From NCBI GenBank assembly GCA_028386065.3, contig JAKUCV010000222.1:46578-110577 (forward strand): 64,000 nt of DNA. Direction: 5' to 3'. A model generated the notes under the pieces. The model saw only the letters and a list, made by a program, of their open reading frames with translations, was not told the DNA's origin and made no database searches. This document shows positions 32,201 through 43,509 of the stretch, one piece after another. Both the position numbers and the translations under genes were made by a program. Positions within the stretch are counted from its first letter, which is position 1; each line of letters opens with the position of its first letter. The DNA is from Turnera subulata (Eukaryota > Streptophyta > Magnoliopsida > Malpighiales > Passifloraceae).

Positions 32201-35200
32201 TTTTGACGGCTGAAATTCATCTTCATCAAATGCATATGGATCTTGGCTATGCTCTAACAGTTCAGATGAGTTGTCTCTAGGATACTTAGGTCTTTCAAGA
32301 AGACTAAGTTTTCTCCTAGACCCATCACTAGAAGGGAATTCATCCTCATCAAATGCATACGGATCTTGCCTATGCTCTAACAGTTCACATGAGTTGTCTC
32401 TAGGATACTTAGGTCTTTCAAGAAGACCAAGCTTTCTCCTAGAGCCATTACTAGCAGGAGTAGCCCCATTACAACTCCCCAATCTCTCACTACAGAAGCT
32501 GGATGTGGACGAATTGACTCCCAACTTTAGTTGGGAAGTATCATCAACGAATGTTGTGGTAGTTTCTGAACCAGACGCAGAAAGACTCAACTGGGCAATA
32601 GACTTCTGAGATGCATTCAAGCTGATCTCAGAGGAGATCCCCACTGCACTGCAACTATTTGAAGAAGAAATGATGCATATATCTTCATTGCTGTCTACTG
32701 CAAGTGAAAATGGCAGACACCGTTAGAGAAGCAGGCAGCAGTAACCGACAGAAACAATATAGAAATACCAAAATAAAGCACACCTTTGTAGCCTGCAATC
32801 TTAGCCAAATCAGAAGCACTATGTCTCCCATCAGAAAGACCAAGAGAGTTTCCATCACTGGAGTCACCAGATGACTTTTTAAGCAGATAAAGACCTAGAA
32901 TCAGCAGCACCAGTTATGAGAATACAGACAAAAAAAAGCTCTAAACTGAACCTAAGAGGTACAAAAGCAATTTACAAATTCCTACTGGAAAGAATCTTGA
33001 TGGCACTAATAATAAGCTTTGTAAATGATAGCTGCCGGCCATGATAATCCATGTGTTTCTTCAGTCCAAGCAAATGATTCTGTAAGAAGGAAGAAAATCA
33101 AAAAAACAAAAAACAGAAGTTAATAATTCACAAAAATGTTTGCTTAGATTACATCAACTGAAGTTCAAGAAAAATTAAGAGGAGAAAGTAACCACTTAAA
33201 GAATAAGGACAAGAAAAATAGAAACTCAAGATGGCATCTCCAACATACCTGGTTATCATCACTGAGAAAAGTAGCATTTTCCATGATTTTCAAACATTTC
33301 AAAAGCAGCACAAGACTCTGCAAATGCAAGTTATCTTTTCCATCCTTCATAGGAGGTGAACCACGTTCTGTCCAACTCTGCAAATAAGTTAGTAACACAA
33401 ATTTGTCATGTGAAGATGCCGAAACCAAGGCTCCAAGATCACTTAATTGCTAGTTACTTGTAAAACAGATAGATCACAAAAGAATTTAACAAAAATACAT
33501 TATGCAATCTAATACCCAACTCAGCATACTTCAATAATCAGAAGCATTTTGTGAGAGAACCTGCACTATTTCCCATCGTTGCTCTATAACAAAACATGAA
33601 AACAGAAGGCACACATTGGCAAAACTATGAAGTTTTTGGTAGGCAAGAGAAGTGAGCACAGTATAGTCCGCCGCCTCCCCTAACCCTGATCTTAGCAGAA
33701 TCGTTTTCTCCTCCCACATTGAACAGAGAAACTCCAATTACAAACTTTCCCCATTTCCCACATTACTATAGTTTATAACTATTGCAGAAAAGTAACATGA
33801 ACTTCTGAAATCCATCACAAGGTGTTTCTAATTGTAAATAATAAGACCAGAGCTACAAGTTAGAAAAAACTATGAGGTTCATCTCAGAGTATGATGAACC
33901 ACCATGGTAAACAATATAGCAGGAATATGACTTATATCACAGTATATTATGTATGAGTTAGATATCTCCAACAAGGCACAGAGTTTTACAATTAGATAAT
34001 TTTCCTTATACCTCAAAAAATCAAGCAATAAGAGGGGTCTTTCTAAATTGATTTCTATCATTCCAAGGTTTTCTTGCATCCTAGGTATCATGAATGGTGT
34101 GATAAACAAATAATACAAGCTCGTACCTCCAGAACAGAATGACAATTCATGGCGACCTCGAAGACAGTATCAAGTCCCCCCAGCTCTCGCAGCCTTTCCT
34201 TGAAGTCTCCCCCCATCTTCCTTGCTGTTCCAGAAGTATCTGGATTAAAGCAACAGAAAAAATATGAATTAAGTAAAGAGCCGAGAAGAGAAAACATAGA
34301 TGCAACCATGAGCATCTTCATGCATGTAAAGGTTTGATAGGATGAGCAGAGAAGTAGAACATGCACATGTAGAGGAGAACTAGAGTCCCACACGTCAGGA
34401 AATGCATGAGGCCAAGTCAAGTGCAAAATGACTTCTGTTATTCTTGGTTTTATAACTAACTAAACTTTCTAATGAAAGGCAGAGTAATGAGGAATTTGAA
34501 GCACCATTCAGGCAAATAAAACGCCCAGACGTGCATGCTCATATCACTTCAAAGTGATATGGAAAAGAAGTCACACATGACTAAATTACTTCAACCAATA
34601 AAACATTTAACACCCCAAACAGAATACCTGGAATGCTATATAACAGAACTAGTTAAACTGAAATTGCAGAGGAAAGGCCAGGACACGACAGAGAAAATAA
34701 CAACTATACATCAGAAAAGTAAGAAGTCAAAAGAAGTCAAAACAACTCAAATAATGGAATTAAGATTCGCTATCACACAACATTCAAACTACACATTACA
34801 AACAGTTAAATAATCAATCTGAGGGCGCATCACGTAATTGGTGTGAGACAATGGAATTCATACTGCTGAATAAATCTACTATTCATTCCACTTTTTCTGA
34901 AAAAGTCAAACCTGAAAAATTGGAATCTGCATATGCTTAGGAATGATAATTGCAAAAGGTACCTTCTAAAGATATTTTAGATAGACAAGCTTTCTCCAGA
35001 GTCAACAAAGCTATCCATTTTGGGCTCAACTCTGGCCTCTCCACTCCATTATCATCCACACAATCATGTGGCTCAATTTCCTTGCAGCTGACAAGTATTT
35101 CCTGAACTTTGGCAAGAATAGCAGCAGAGCTAGAATCCACCACCTTTCTAGTATTGCATAAGACATCTGGATCCTTGCGCAAAGCTAACAGCTTACTGCC

Positions 35201-36863
35201 AATATTTCGAGTTTTATCCGCAGTGGAAGTGGTTATCACTGGTTTCAACAGTTTGATAAGAAAACGAATGCACCTTGGTGATTCCAGTAGGTGATCATCT
35301 TGGCCCTGGAAATAGTGAATTTCATGTCTTAAGGACTAGAATGATTTGATCTTCTGTAATCAGCATTGTTAAAAAACTCAACAGTAAACACTAAATGAGG
35401 TCTTAACTATACGATATGATTTCGAAATTAGAATGGATAGTCGAACTAACCTTTCTTATGAAGTACTGTTTTCCTAAGAAAACTGGAACCTTTAAATATC
35501 TAAACACCATGAATACTAAATCTACATAATAAGCATTTCGAATCTTTCCAACTGGTAGAAAATTAATGGAATAGATTGAATCGTGTTTTCCCACAAAATA
35601 TTTTGGAGGATCATAGATGATGCAGTGCAGAAACTTGCTATGTTAATTGTGACAAATGGAAATAAGATACTTCCACAAAAATTTTCAGGAATAGCGTTAG
35701 CTTTTCATGGTCCATACTAATTTATCAGGTTACAACCTATGCATTGCTATCACTTTACTCACACTAATTGCGCCCATCAATCGCCAGAATATTTAACACC
35801 CCTAGGGCAATGAACTTCAAGAATATTCCCAGTTGCCATTGTTAGACTTCCGTAAATATATGTTTAGAACAATGAGCTGGAATGACTTACATCGTTAGTC
35901 AAAGCATAGAAAAGAGCTGCAGCAGCCAGATTGCTGATTGAGTCGTCAAAACTGAGTCCCAAAATGGCATCGATTATTGTTTTTGCTATTCTGAGAGCGA
36001 AAAGGTTCAAGTAAGCACAGGAAACAAGACTTGATACTTTACAAGCAACGATGAAGAAAATCAAGAACACACCAGCAGCGTAGTCACTCAGTTCGTAAGC
36101 CACAATATCAAAATCACATATAACTGTAAACATTACTCTGAAACCCGCATTCCGTTGATTTATCCAGCAAGCCACCAGAAAACGTGAAGTGTCGACCAAG
36201 CAANNNNNNNNNNNNNNNNNNNNNNNNNNNNNCCCCCCCCCCCCCCCCCCCCCCCCCCCTTCGCTGTTAAAGTTTAAAATTCAAACAACAAAAAGAAAAC
36301 CCAGCAGGAATCTTTCAAATTCCAAGAAAATAAACATACCCTTGAGTTCTCAAGAGCCGTCTCTGGTGCGCCGTCCCGCAAATGGACAAGAGAGAGACCA
36401 AGCTAGCCCTCCTGATCCTCACAGGTTGTCCCTTCTTCAACCCATCAAGCGCGAAATTGACCTCGTCCACATGCTCCATCATCTCCCCGAACTCCTGGGC
36501 CTCCAACAAAGTCGTGGAAGTCACCGGAAAGAACCCAGAGCAAGAAGAGGAAGACCGGGAAGAATTCTTGCCATTTCTCGGTTTCTTGGACTTCCTGAGA
36601 ACACCGGGGTCCCGGTAGCCGGTTTCTTGGGAGGAATCGAAGGCGTAGGGGTCTGGATCGAGGGAAGGGAAGAAAGAAGAGGATTCTTGGGAGGAGAAAA
36701 GGAAGTTGTTGCTGTTGTTGTTATTATTGGTATGGAAGAAATCTTGAGAGGAAGAGGAAGAAGGGATGGTGGTGGTGTCCTGGGAATCGTCCTCGTCGTG
36801 GAAGGAATCGGAGTAGGAGCCGGGTAAGCCACGATTCCGGCGACCGTAGGTTCTAACGATCAT
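29210..36863 (-). CDS. WAPL1: WAPL cohesin-release factor (wings apart-like)
   Basis: WAPL removes cohesin from chromosomes in prophase and acts in plant meiosis and sister-chromatid release. Thirteen exons with GT-AG borders fit: 36340-36863, 35891-35990, 34963-35305, 34127-34239, 33249-33377, 32986-33079, 32784-32894, 31958-32697, 31575-31840, 30709-30859, 29697-29794, 29531-29612 and 29210-29293. They total 2,835 nt, or 944 residues, close to the family size. The start MIVRTYGRRNRGLPGSYSDS is typical for plant WAPL. The WAPL helical-repeat domain runs from about EFGEMMEHVDEVNFALDGL to the C-terminus ISPETHKAVSEVIESCKMS. The largest exon has an in-frame tandem duplication, intron 9 has a Stowaway MITE, and intron 1 contains an assembly gap. 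Confidence 0.93.
31172..31466. mobile_element. Stowaway-type MITE in WAPL intron 9
   Basis: Terminal inverted repeats CTCCTTCCGTCCCATATTTT and GTCCCTCCGTCTCATATATT (outer strand) bound a 295-bp element, with TA target duplications at 31170-31171 and 31467-31468. These ends are typical of Stowaway elements mobilised by Tc1/mariner transposases. Confidence 0.9.
32214..32459 (-). repeat. 123-bp in-frame tandem duplication in WAPL exon 8
   Basis: Units 32214-32336 and 32337-32459 are about 90% identical. Each encodes 41 residues with the pattern GSRRKL-LLERPKYPRDNS then DPYAFDEDEF. Confidence 0.92.
36204..36259. other. Assembly gap (29 N) followed by a 27-base C run
   Basis: Unknown bases and a pure C homopolymer lie in WAPL intron 1, outside the coding sequence. 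The C run may be an assembly or sequencing artefact. Confidence 0.95.
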
Positions 36864-37640
36864 GTTTTCAAATTCGGGGAAGATGGGTTTGGATTTGGGG
36901 TTGGCATTAACAGGAAAGCCGGGGTCTTTATGGTAATTACGGCAAATTTTTTAAAAAAATCTTGTAGCTCTGTGTGTGTGTGTGTGTAAAGTGAAAACTA
37001 CTGTAAAATGTTCGAAGACTGAAGCCGAAGACGAAGAAGAAGGAAAGAGAGAGAAGAAGAGAGGGTGGGGGGTTTAGGACAACAGAGCAAAGAGAGGTCG
37101 TTTGGTTGGTTAATCAAGTTGGATTAATTTTTTTTTCCTTCTCTGGATTTTTTTTTTTATTTAGGGTGTGGGTTTGATTTTTGTGAGATTCAGTGAAGAA
37201 ATTGGTTCCCTTTTGTGTACGTGATTTGGGTTTGTGGGGCAGAGGATTGTTTTCATTTTTTTTGAATTGGATGAGGGGAGCAAGAAGAGGTAATATGAAT
37301 TGTGGGCTTGAGCTTAAGCGTGGGCTTTAGATGAAGAATACATTAGGGAAAGTGGCCCTAACAAAATAAAAACATCTCCATCCCTATTGCATTCTTGTTC
37401 TTTTTTTTTTTCCCACAGAACATAGTTATATCAAATAACAAGAAATACTTTTTTTTTTGTCAGCAAGCATCAATATATTTCATTCCAACATAATACAACG
37501 TTTGATACAACATAGTAAAACCATACATTACAAGTTTACATACCATAAAAACATGTCCTAATTGGCCATAAACATAACCTTTAATGTAGGAAGAGAAAGC
37601 AAGCAAGGCGTTTAACTACGACTGCCTATTTGATTGAGAG
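36864..37640. other. WAPL upstream region
   Basis: Presumed 5' UTR and promoter of WAPL, with a (GT)n tract at 36970-36987 and purine-rich GAAGAAGAAG sequence near 37030. No gene seen. Confidence 0.5.
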
Positions 37641-37651
37641 CACATCATGTA

Positions 37652-38161
37652 CTAGCTCCAACTGTGGTGGCTTTCCTCATTTGTATACACAAAGTGGACG
37701 ACATTTCCCTGGTTAGGACCAGGCGATCCTTCCGACATGTTTGAAACTGTGGAGCTAAGGGCGATGTGGTGATCAAGTCTAAGCAATCTGTGGGAAATAC
37801 CAACAAAATAACTATATACCCAAAAATCAATTAGCCCATATTGTTTGGTTCTGCCTTTACCGCAGAAGGTATAAGCACAAAAATTAGAGGTATAAGCACA
37901 AAAACTAGGCCATTTGCAAAACTGCAGGGATTTAATCAGACCTGCATCCGTCAACAGTAAAATAAACCGGTGACAAAATATCGGAGAGGGAGAGAAAACT
38001 GGTTTAGGCTCGTCATCGTCGCTACAGCCATCGCCAGCCTCACCGGCACCAGGCTCGCCGCCCCCATCTGCGTCATCATCATCGTCATCTGCGTCGTCGC
38101 CGCCATCACCAGCGTCATCTCCATCACTTCCCACCACCATAGCCATAACAATATCACACAA
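37652..38161 (-). other. Acidic open frame of unknown status
   Basis: An open frame of 169 residues begins MCDIVMAMVVGSDGDDAGDG, has a long Asp/Gly/Ala-rich stretch ending DDDEPKP, and continues without a recognisable domain. Just upstream (near 38400, minus) is a short frame MGNTEPGAVASIKP followed by a possible GT donor. It may be a gene fragment. I cannot assign a family. Confidence 0.25.
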
Positions 38162-39089
38162 CCAAAAGGAAAGTCGGATCCGAAGAAACCAACTCCACTA
38201 GTAACTCTCACAGCCGGGAACAAAATAACCAATTTACTGTTGAAATTTTGCTCCTCCCAAAGAGGAAACTCAAGATTCAAACTAAATTAACCTCAACTCC
38301 CCAACTATGGATTTAACTCGAAGAAGGAAATGAAGAGAGGAGGAAAGACAGAAAACATAACCAGGTTTTATTGAAGCAACGGCGCCTGGCTCGGTGTTTC
38401 CCATCGACTCCAAATCGCCATTTTGTAAGGAAAGCCACGGTAAGAGAGTTTTAATGGTGTTTTAGTTAGGGAGGGTAAATCTTGATGGATTTTTGGTTGA
38501 GAAGAGTGGATCTAGAACAAGGTCCAGATCTGGAATTCAAAAATTGAAAAGGATGAACAGTAGACCATGGATCATTCACTCGGCATTTTAGGCATAAAAG
38601 AGAGAATGCAAATATCCTTTTGGGAACTTAGCAATAACAAGAAATACTATGTTCACAACGTTATAAATGTAAAAATAAACATAAATAACAGCAACATAAA
38701 CATAAAGGATTAAGCCCGAGATTATACTAAGTAATTTGGAGATTGAATTAATGTTAGAACAATCCAATCCAATTCAATTCCCAATTTTGCCAATCTCATA
38801 TCCTAAAGCATACTTGCTCCATACAAGTATAAATTATGAAAATCAGAAGACAGGCCGCTACTATGCTAGCACGAGCATGTTGAGATGGAAATCGAAGCAC
38901 GCATAAATAACCAGTTTCATTTGCGAGGTACATGAATGCAGTAAGTAGGGGTACATCTACAGGTAGAATGAACCACTCTAGTGCTACTCACTTTAAATTT
39001 CTCACCAGATAACATAGGATTCTAGAATTGGTTCCATTACCATCCTTTATGTCATGTAGCATTTAAAAGCAAGAAAGATACACCAAAAT

Positions 39090-39248
39090 TCACCCATACT
39101 TGATCACTTGTTCCAATACAAAACCCGCCAAACTTGGGTCGGGCTCATCGTCATCACCATCTGATTCGTCGTTGCCGGAGCCGTCGTCGTCGCCATCACC
39201 GAAGCTAGTAACCATAGCCATCACGGATTCGCCGCCGCCACCTGCCAT
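39090..39248 (-). other. Short acidic open frame related to the one at 37652
   Basis: A 52-residue frame MAGGGGESVMAMVTSFGDGD continues Asp/Ser-rich to DDDEPDPSLAGFVLEQ. It shares VMAMV, a D-rich core and DDDEP-P with the previous frame, so the two look like diverged duplicates. Function unknown. Confidence 0.25.
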
Positions 39249-39858
39249 TCTCACAAATCACAACAACCCAAAAAAGAGAAAAACCTTGCTAAGAACATAC
39301 ACTAGGTCCAACTGAGGACTTAAAACAACTAAGAAAAGAGTATTGGAGAGTGGGCTTGTTTAAACGGCATGAGAATTATAGAAAGGAAATTTGGAGTGGA
39401 AGCCACACTATGGATTCTATTTAGAGAGAGGAGAGAGAGTTTTCTCGCTCCAACTATCCAGGCTATTATATTTTTTTCATAAAAATATAAAATACATTTT
39501 CTATGTCTTAAAACAATATATGCCATGATATTTCACGATAAAAAGAAATATAAAATATATTAAGACAAAAAAAAAGAATAAAAACACATTTTTCTTAACA
39601 TTATGGCTACAAAAATGCATGGCCTCGTCATAAATCTGTTTCCACATTTATTTGAAGTTTATGTGTCAATACTATATTTTTTACCTGGAATGCAATTCCT
39701 TCGTAATCTGCTAACAAAAATTCATGAGAATATGTTCCTCTTATGTCATCCATTAGGTGAATAAAAGGAATAGGTAATGTTACAGAGGCACGGCAATTGG
39801 TCCAAATTATATATCGGTGGTAAGACAGCCTTATTTGTTGTTCCCGTACCTTTTAAAA

Positions 39859-39896
39859 TTAAAAGAAAATTGATGCAAACATTCGATCTCGGGCTT
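39859..39896 (-). pseudogene. Left half of an exon-like sequence split by the LTR element
   Basis: When the LTR element and one GGCTT duplication are removed, the minus strand reads from an acceptor TTTGCAG at 43235: CGRCKYDVDGDQA, then RDRMFASIFF and a stop at 39859. A CxxC pair is present. The family is not recognised. Confidence 0.35.
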
Positions 39897-40289
39897 TGTT
39901 ATGAACACGGGCTTCGATATTAAAAGGGCTAATGGACTTGCTGATTACGAAGCCCAAACAGAAGAAGAGACCATTGAGGCTTCCCATTCTAAAGCCTAAG
40001 CTGCAGCAGCACAGGATTATATCGTGGAATAACCCAACAGCGTGAGACAGGGGAAGGATTGTTATAAGCAGAGAATTGTCACAGAAGGGAGCCAAGGAAT
40101 TAGTTGCAGAAAGTTCTTTCTCTCACCCCCTTCTGGTTATCTTTCCTTTATTGTATTTCCTTTTGACTGTATTTTCCTTTTAGAGTTGTTCATCAAATAT
40201 TTCTAGAAAACTCAATAAAAAGACACACCCATATGTGATCAGTCTTCATGATCGTTAGAAATCTCCTCCTTTAAATTGCATACATTGCA
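39897..40289 (+). repeat. 5' LTR of the helicase-carrying element
   Basis: It begins TGTTATGAACACGGG and ends TACATTGCA, with TG...CA ends. The identical-length partner differs by six substitutions and no gaps. Confidence 0.95.
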
Positions 40290-40317
40290 TTGGTGCTTTC
40301 ATTGACTCTCTGCTTCG

Positions 40318-40806
40318 ATGGCGGAGGGCAGTTGTTACACGAGTTTGGTGGAATCTATGGAAGCTCTTCAGGGCTCACAAACTCAACTATGCAAGGATGT
40401 GGCGAATATCAAAGAGTTGCTCAAGCAGGTTGCAGACAAGTTATCCACAATTTCCATAGCAGAAACTCAACCTGCACCTGACGTTGCTCCAATCACAGTG
40501 AATTGTACACTTCCAGCCGATTTCCCTTCTGATTTTGGCCTTATTGATCCTGATGCACCCACACCGGTGGAGTTTTCATGTCTACATTTTCACAAACACT
40601 TGGTGGGCGGGGATTCTTTGCCTGCAACACTTGTTCCACATTATTCTCTTAACGATTTTGATGGCTTTGAGGGTCATCCCGCTCAGTTGCAGCAAACAAC
40701 CACCACTAAGTTCTCACTACCCAAACCTGTCAACCAAGTAGTGGGTACCTTTTCCTCTCCATTATCCAGGTATCAAGCTCTACCTCATTTTTTTTTTTGT
40801 AGATGA
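40318..40806 (+). pseudogene. Gag-like N-terminal ORF of the element
   Basis: It starts 28 bases past the LTR at MAEGSCYTSLVESMEALQGS, continues QLCKDVANIKELLKQVADKL and breaks off near 40806. The start and predicted coiled coil resemble the N-terminus of gypsy Gag proteins of plants, but no capsid domain or zinc knuckle follows. Assignment to gag rests on position and general character. Confidence 0.55.
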
Positions 40807-40858
40807 TGGCGATCCACTAGCCTCATCGGCACCGGAGCCACTAGCTTCCTCCTCTATT

Positions 40859-42030
40859 TTGGTTCTTTCTGCTGTTGAGCTAAAGGAAGTATATGATCAA
40901 TTGGATCCCTCTTATCACATAGTGGTGGGCAACTATTCTAGTAATGTCAATGGTTATCCTATATATGCATTACTCGACGAAGCTAATACCTATCAATTTG
41001 TTCATACTCACATGGTAAACTTGGTTCAACGACATGCCATTCCTATCTCTCATGCGGGTAGGGATCTGATGGCTTGTGCTCAAACTTGTTCGGGAAAGAC
41101 TGCTGCCTTTTGTTTTCCTATTATCAGTGGAATCATCCAAATGCAGGGACAGACTACTCAAAGACCTCCCCGAGGAGCGTGTATGGTGTATTTGCTGGCT
41201 CATATTCTTTCTCCTGCCAGGGTGCTCTCCATGCTGATACACGAAGAAGCAAGGAAATTTGCATATCAAACTGGTGTTAAAGTGGTTGTTGCTTATGGAG
41301 GGGCACCAATTAACCAGCAGCTGCGAGAACTGGAGAGAGGTGTTGATATTCTAGTGGCAACTCCTGGAAGGTTGGTAGCTCTGATGGAGAGGGCTAGAGT
41401 TTCATTACAGATGATCAGGTATTTGGCCCTAGTTGAGGCAGATCGAATGCTTGATATGGGTTTTCAACCGCGAATCAGGAGAATTGTGGAGCAAATGGAT
41501 ATGCTCGACCAGGATTGCGACAGACAATGTTATTCAGTGTTACCTTTACAAAAGAGATACAACAACTAGCTTCTGATTTCCTTGCTAACTATGTATATTT
41601 GGCGGTTGGACGTGTGGGCTCAAGTACTGATTTGATTGCCCCAAGAGTTGAATTCGTTCTTGAGCTTGATAAAAGAAGTCATCTCATGGACCTCCTTCAT
41701 GCACAAAGGGCAAACAGGGTTCAAGGCAAGCAAGCTTTAACATTAGTTTTTGTGGAGACAATGAAGGATGCTGATTCTTTTGAACATTGGTTGTGCATTA
41801 ATGGTTTTTCGGCTACTAGCATTCATGATGATAGAACGCAGCAGGAAAGAGAACCAGCACTGCGCTCATTGAGAAGTGACAACACTCCAATATTGGTCGC
41901 AACTGATGTTGTAGCTCATGGCCTGGATATCCCTCATGTTGCACATGTTGTCAACTTTGACCTCCCTAACGACATTGATGATGATGTGCACCTCGTTGCC
42001 GGACGATCTCTTAATTTCTTAGTCTTAATT
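40859..42030 (+). pseudogene. Captured, intronless DEAD-box RNA helicase (DED1/DDX3 type)
   Basis: The sequence matches plant DED1/DDX3-like helicases (RH11/RH37/RH52 group) over both RecA domains with no introns. It runs VQRHAIPIS, AQTCSGKT (motif I, with G to C), VVAYGGAPINQQLRELERG, VDILVATPGRL, then VEADRMLDMGF in place of DEAD. Near 41510 the frame shifts. It goes on MLFSVT (for SAT), VGRVGSSTDL, LVFVET and ILVATDVVAHGLDIPHVAHV. Motif VI (HRIGRTGR) is replaced by HLVAGRS. Loss of the motif I glycine, the first DEAD aspartate and the motif VI arginines makes it catalytically dead as a helicase. Lack of introns implies capture from spliced mRNA. Confidence 0.87.
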
Positions 42031-42059
42031 GTTGGAATAGGGGAATGGATGTCTTGTAT

Positions 42060-42938
42060 TGATACTATGCAGCAGGTCTTCATTTCTATTGGTAGGCTTT
42101 TATTACCAATTCAAGGATTGGAATTGGATTTGGGAGTGTATTGGTTCTCTACTCTTGATCATGTCCTGGACTATGCTACATCTCAATGTCAATTCACGCA
42201 TCTTCTTGATACATATTTGATATGGACACGAGTGGTTCTTTTATTCCAACAGGTGGCATTTAATTATTTTAGTGAACTCTATGCCATAGAATCTACTATT
42301 ATTTGTGATTGGTTGAAGCCAGTGTCCTCCAATATGCATGAAGCACTTTTTCCTCTTATGATTATGCTGCATACAGGACTCGTAACTCCTATCAAGTTGC
42401 TGGTAATCTAAATCCTTTGGAAGTCCTCTATGTACTTGTTTTTCCCATTGACTCAGGCTATATTAAAGGATACTCCAGAGGTGCTTATCTAGAAGCTCAC
42501 ATACTCAATCATCATGAGGTGTTACTCTCTCTCACATGGAAGTGGCAGCAAGCTCAAGATCACTTGACAACGTTTACCTATAAAGTTAATACAAATTTCA
42601 TTTTTCAACTCCAATGCGTGGGAGAAATCGCCTATAATCTCAAGCTTCTTGGGGTAGCTCACATCCATTCAATGTTTATTGGCACCTCCAGCCTTCCACT
42701 AGAGGCCACCCCTTCGGCCACCATGGAGCAACATGGGCAGCGAAGGCACAACTTACTGACCTTGAACCTTGAGGACAAGGTTCATTTTCGGGATGGGAGT
42801 AATGTTATGAACACGGGCTTCGATATTAAAAGGGCTAATGGACTTGCTGATTACGAAGCCCAAACTGAAGAAGAGACCATTGAGGCTTCCCATTCTAAAG
42901 CCCAAGCTGCAGCAACACAGGATTATATCGTGGAATAA
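42060..42938 (+). pseudogene. Gypsy integrase C-terminal remnant
   Basis: Frames here match the end of plant Ty3/gypsy integrases: a degraded NSYQVAGNLNPLEVLY (for NTSY...TPFEVLYG), the GPF-like segment VGEIAYNLKLLGVAHIHSMF, then LTLNLEDKVHFRDGSN, the usual last residues before the polypurine tract. The reading frame runs on into the 3' LTR and stops at 42938. Upstream (42060-42350) homology is weak. Confidence 0.7.
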
Positions 42939-43195
42939 CCCAACAGCGTGAGACAGGGGAAGGATTGTTATAAGCAGAGAATTGTCACAGAAGGGAGCCA
43001 AGGAATTAGTTGCAGAAAGTTCTTTCTCTTACCCCCTTCTGGTTATCTTTCCTTTATTGTATTTCCTTTTGACTGTATTTCCCTTTTAGAGTTGTTCATC
43101 AAATATTTCTAGAAAACTCAATAAAAAGACACACCCATATGCGATCAGTCTTCATGATCGTTAGAAATCTCCTCCTTTAAATTGCATACATTGCA
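42803..43195 (+). repeat. 3' LTR of the helicase-carrying element
   Basis: Same ends and length as the 5' LTR, followed by the target duplication GGCTT. Confidence 0.95.
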
Positions 43196-43200
43196 GGCTT

Positions 43201-43234
43201 GGTCCCCATCAACGTCATACTTGCATCTGCCACA
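43201..43234 (-). pseudogene. Right half of the exon-like sequence split by the LTR element
   Basis: Minus strand: acceptor TTTGCAG, then CGRCKYDVDGDQA, which continues across the removed element at 39891. See the left half for the join. Confidence 0.35.
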
Positions 43235-43509
43235 CTGCAAAGAGGAAGTGATTGAAATGACCTATACAAATGTTCTCCATCCTTTTTACCCAAATTGAGG
43301 TCGTCACTAGCCGAATTACATATTTCTAAAATTAACCCAAGTTCCAGTTATTTGAAGCAGGTAAAGACCTGTCCGGATGGAAATTTTCACTTACGGTGGA
43401 AAGGTATTTCTATAAATGTTTTTCGTTTTTCTTCAAGCAGTGATGAATGGCCCAAGCTTCACGGGCGGGAAAGGTGTTAGTCATACATTTTACAAGTGTT
43501 AGTATAGAC

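Larger units (their letters stand above)
39897..43195 (+). mobile_element. Young gypsy-derived LTR element carrying a DEAD-box helicase copy
   Basis: Two 393-bp LTRs differing at six sites (about 1.5%) are flanked by the 5-bp target duplication GGCTT (39892-39896 and 43196-43200). A primer site TGGTGCTTTCATTGA follows the 5' LTR and a purine-rich GGGATGGGAGTAA precedes the 3' LTR. Inside, a gag-like ORF is followed by an intronless DEAD-box RNA helicase, then by the C-terminal integrase region of a Ty3/gypsy polyprotein ending NLEDKV. Protease, reverse transcriptase and RNase H are absent. It must have been mobilised in trans. The helicase fills the place of most of pol. Confidence 0.93.
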
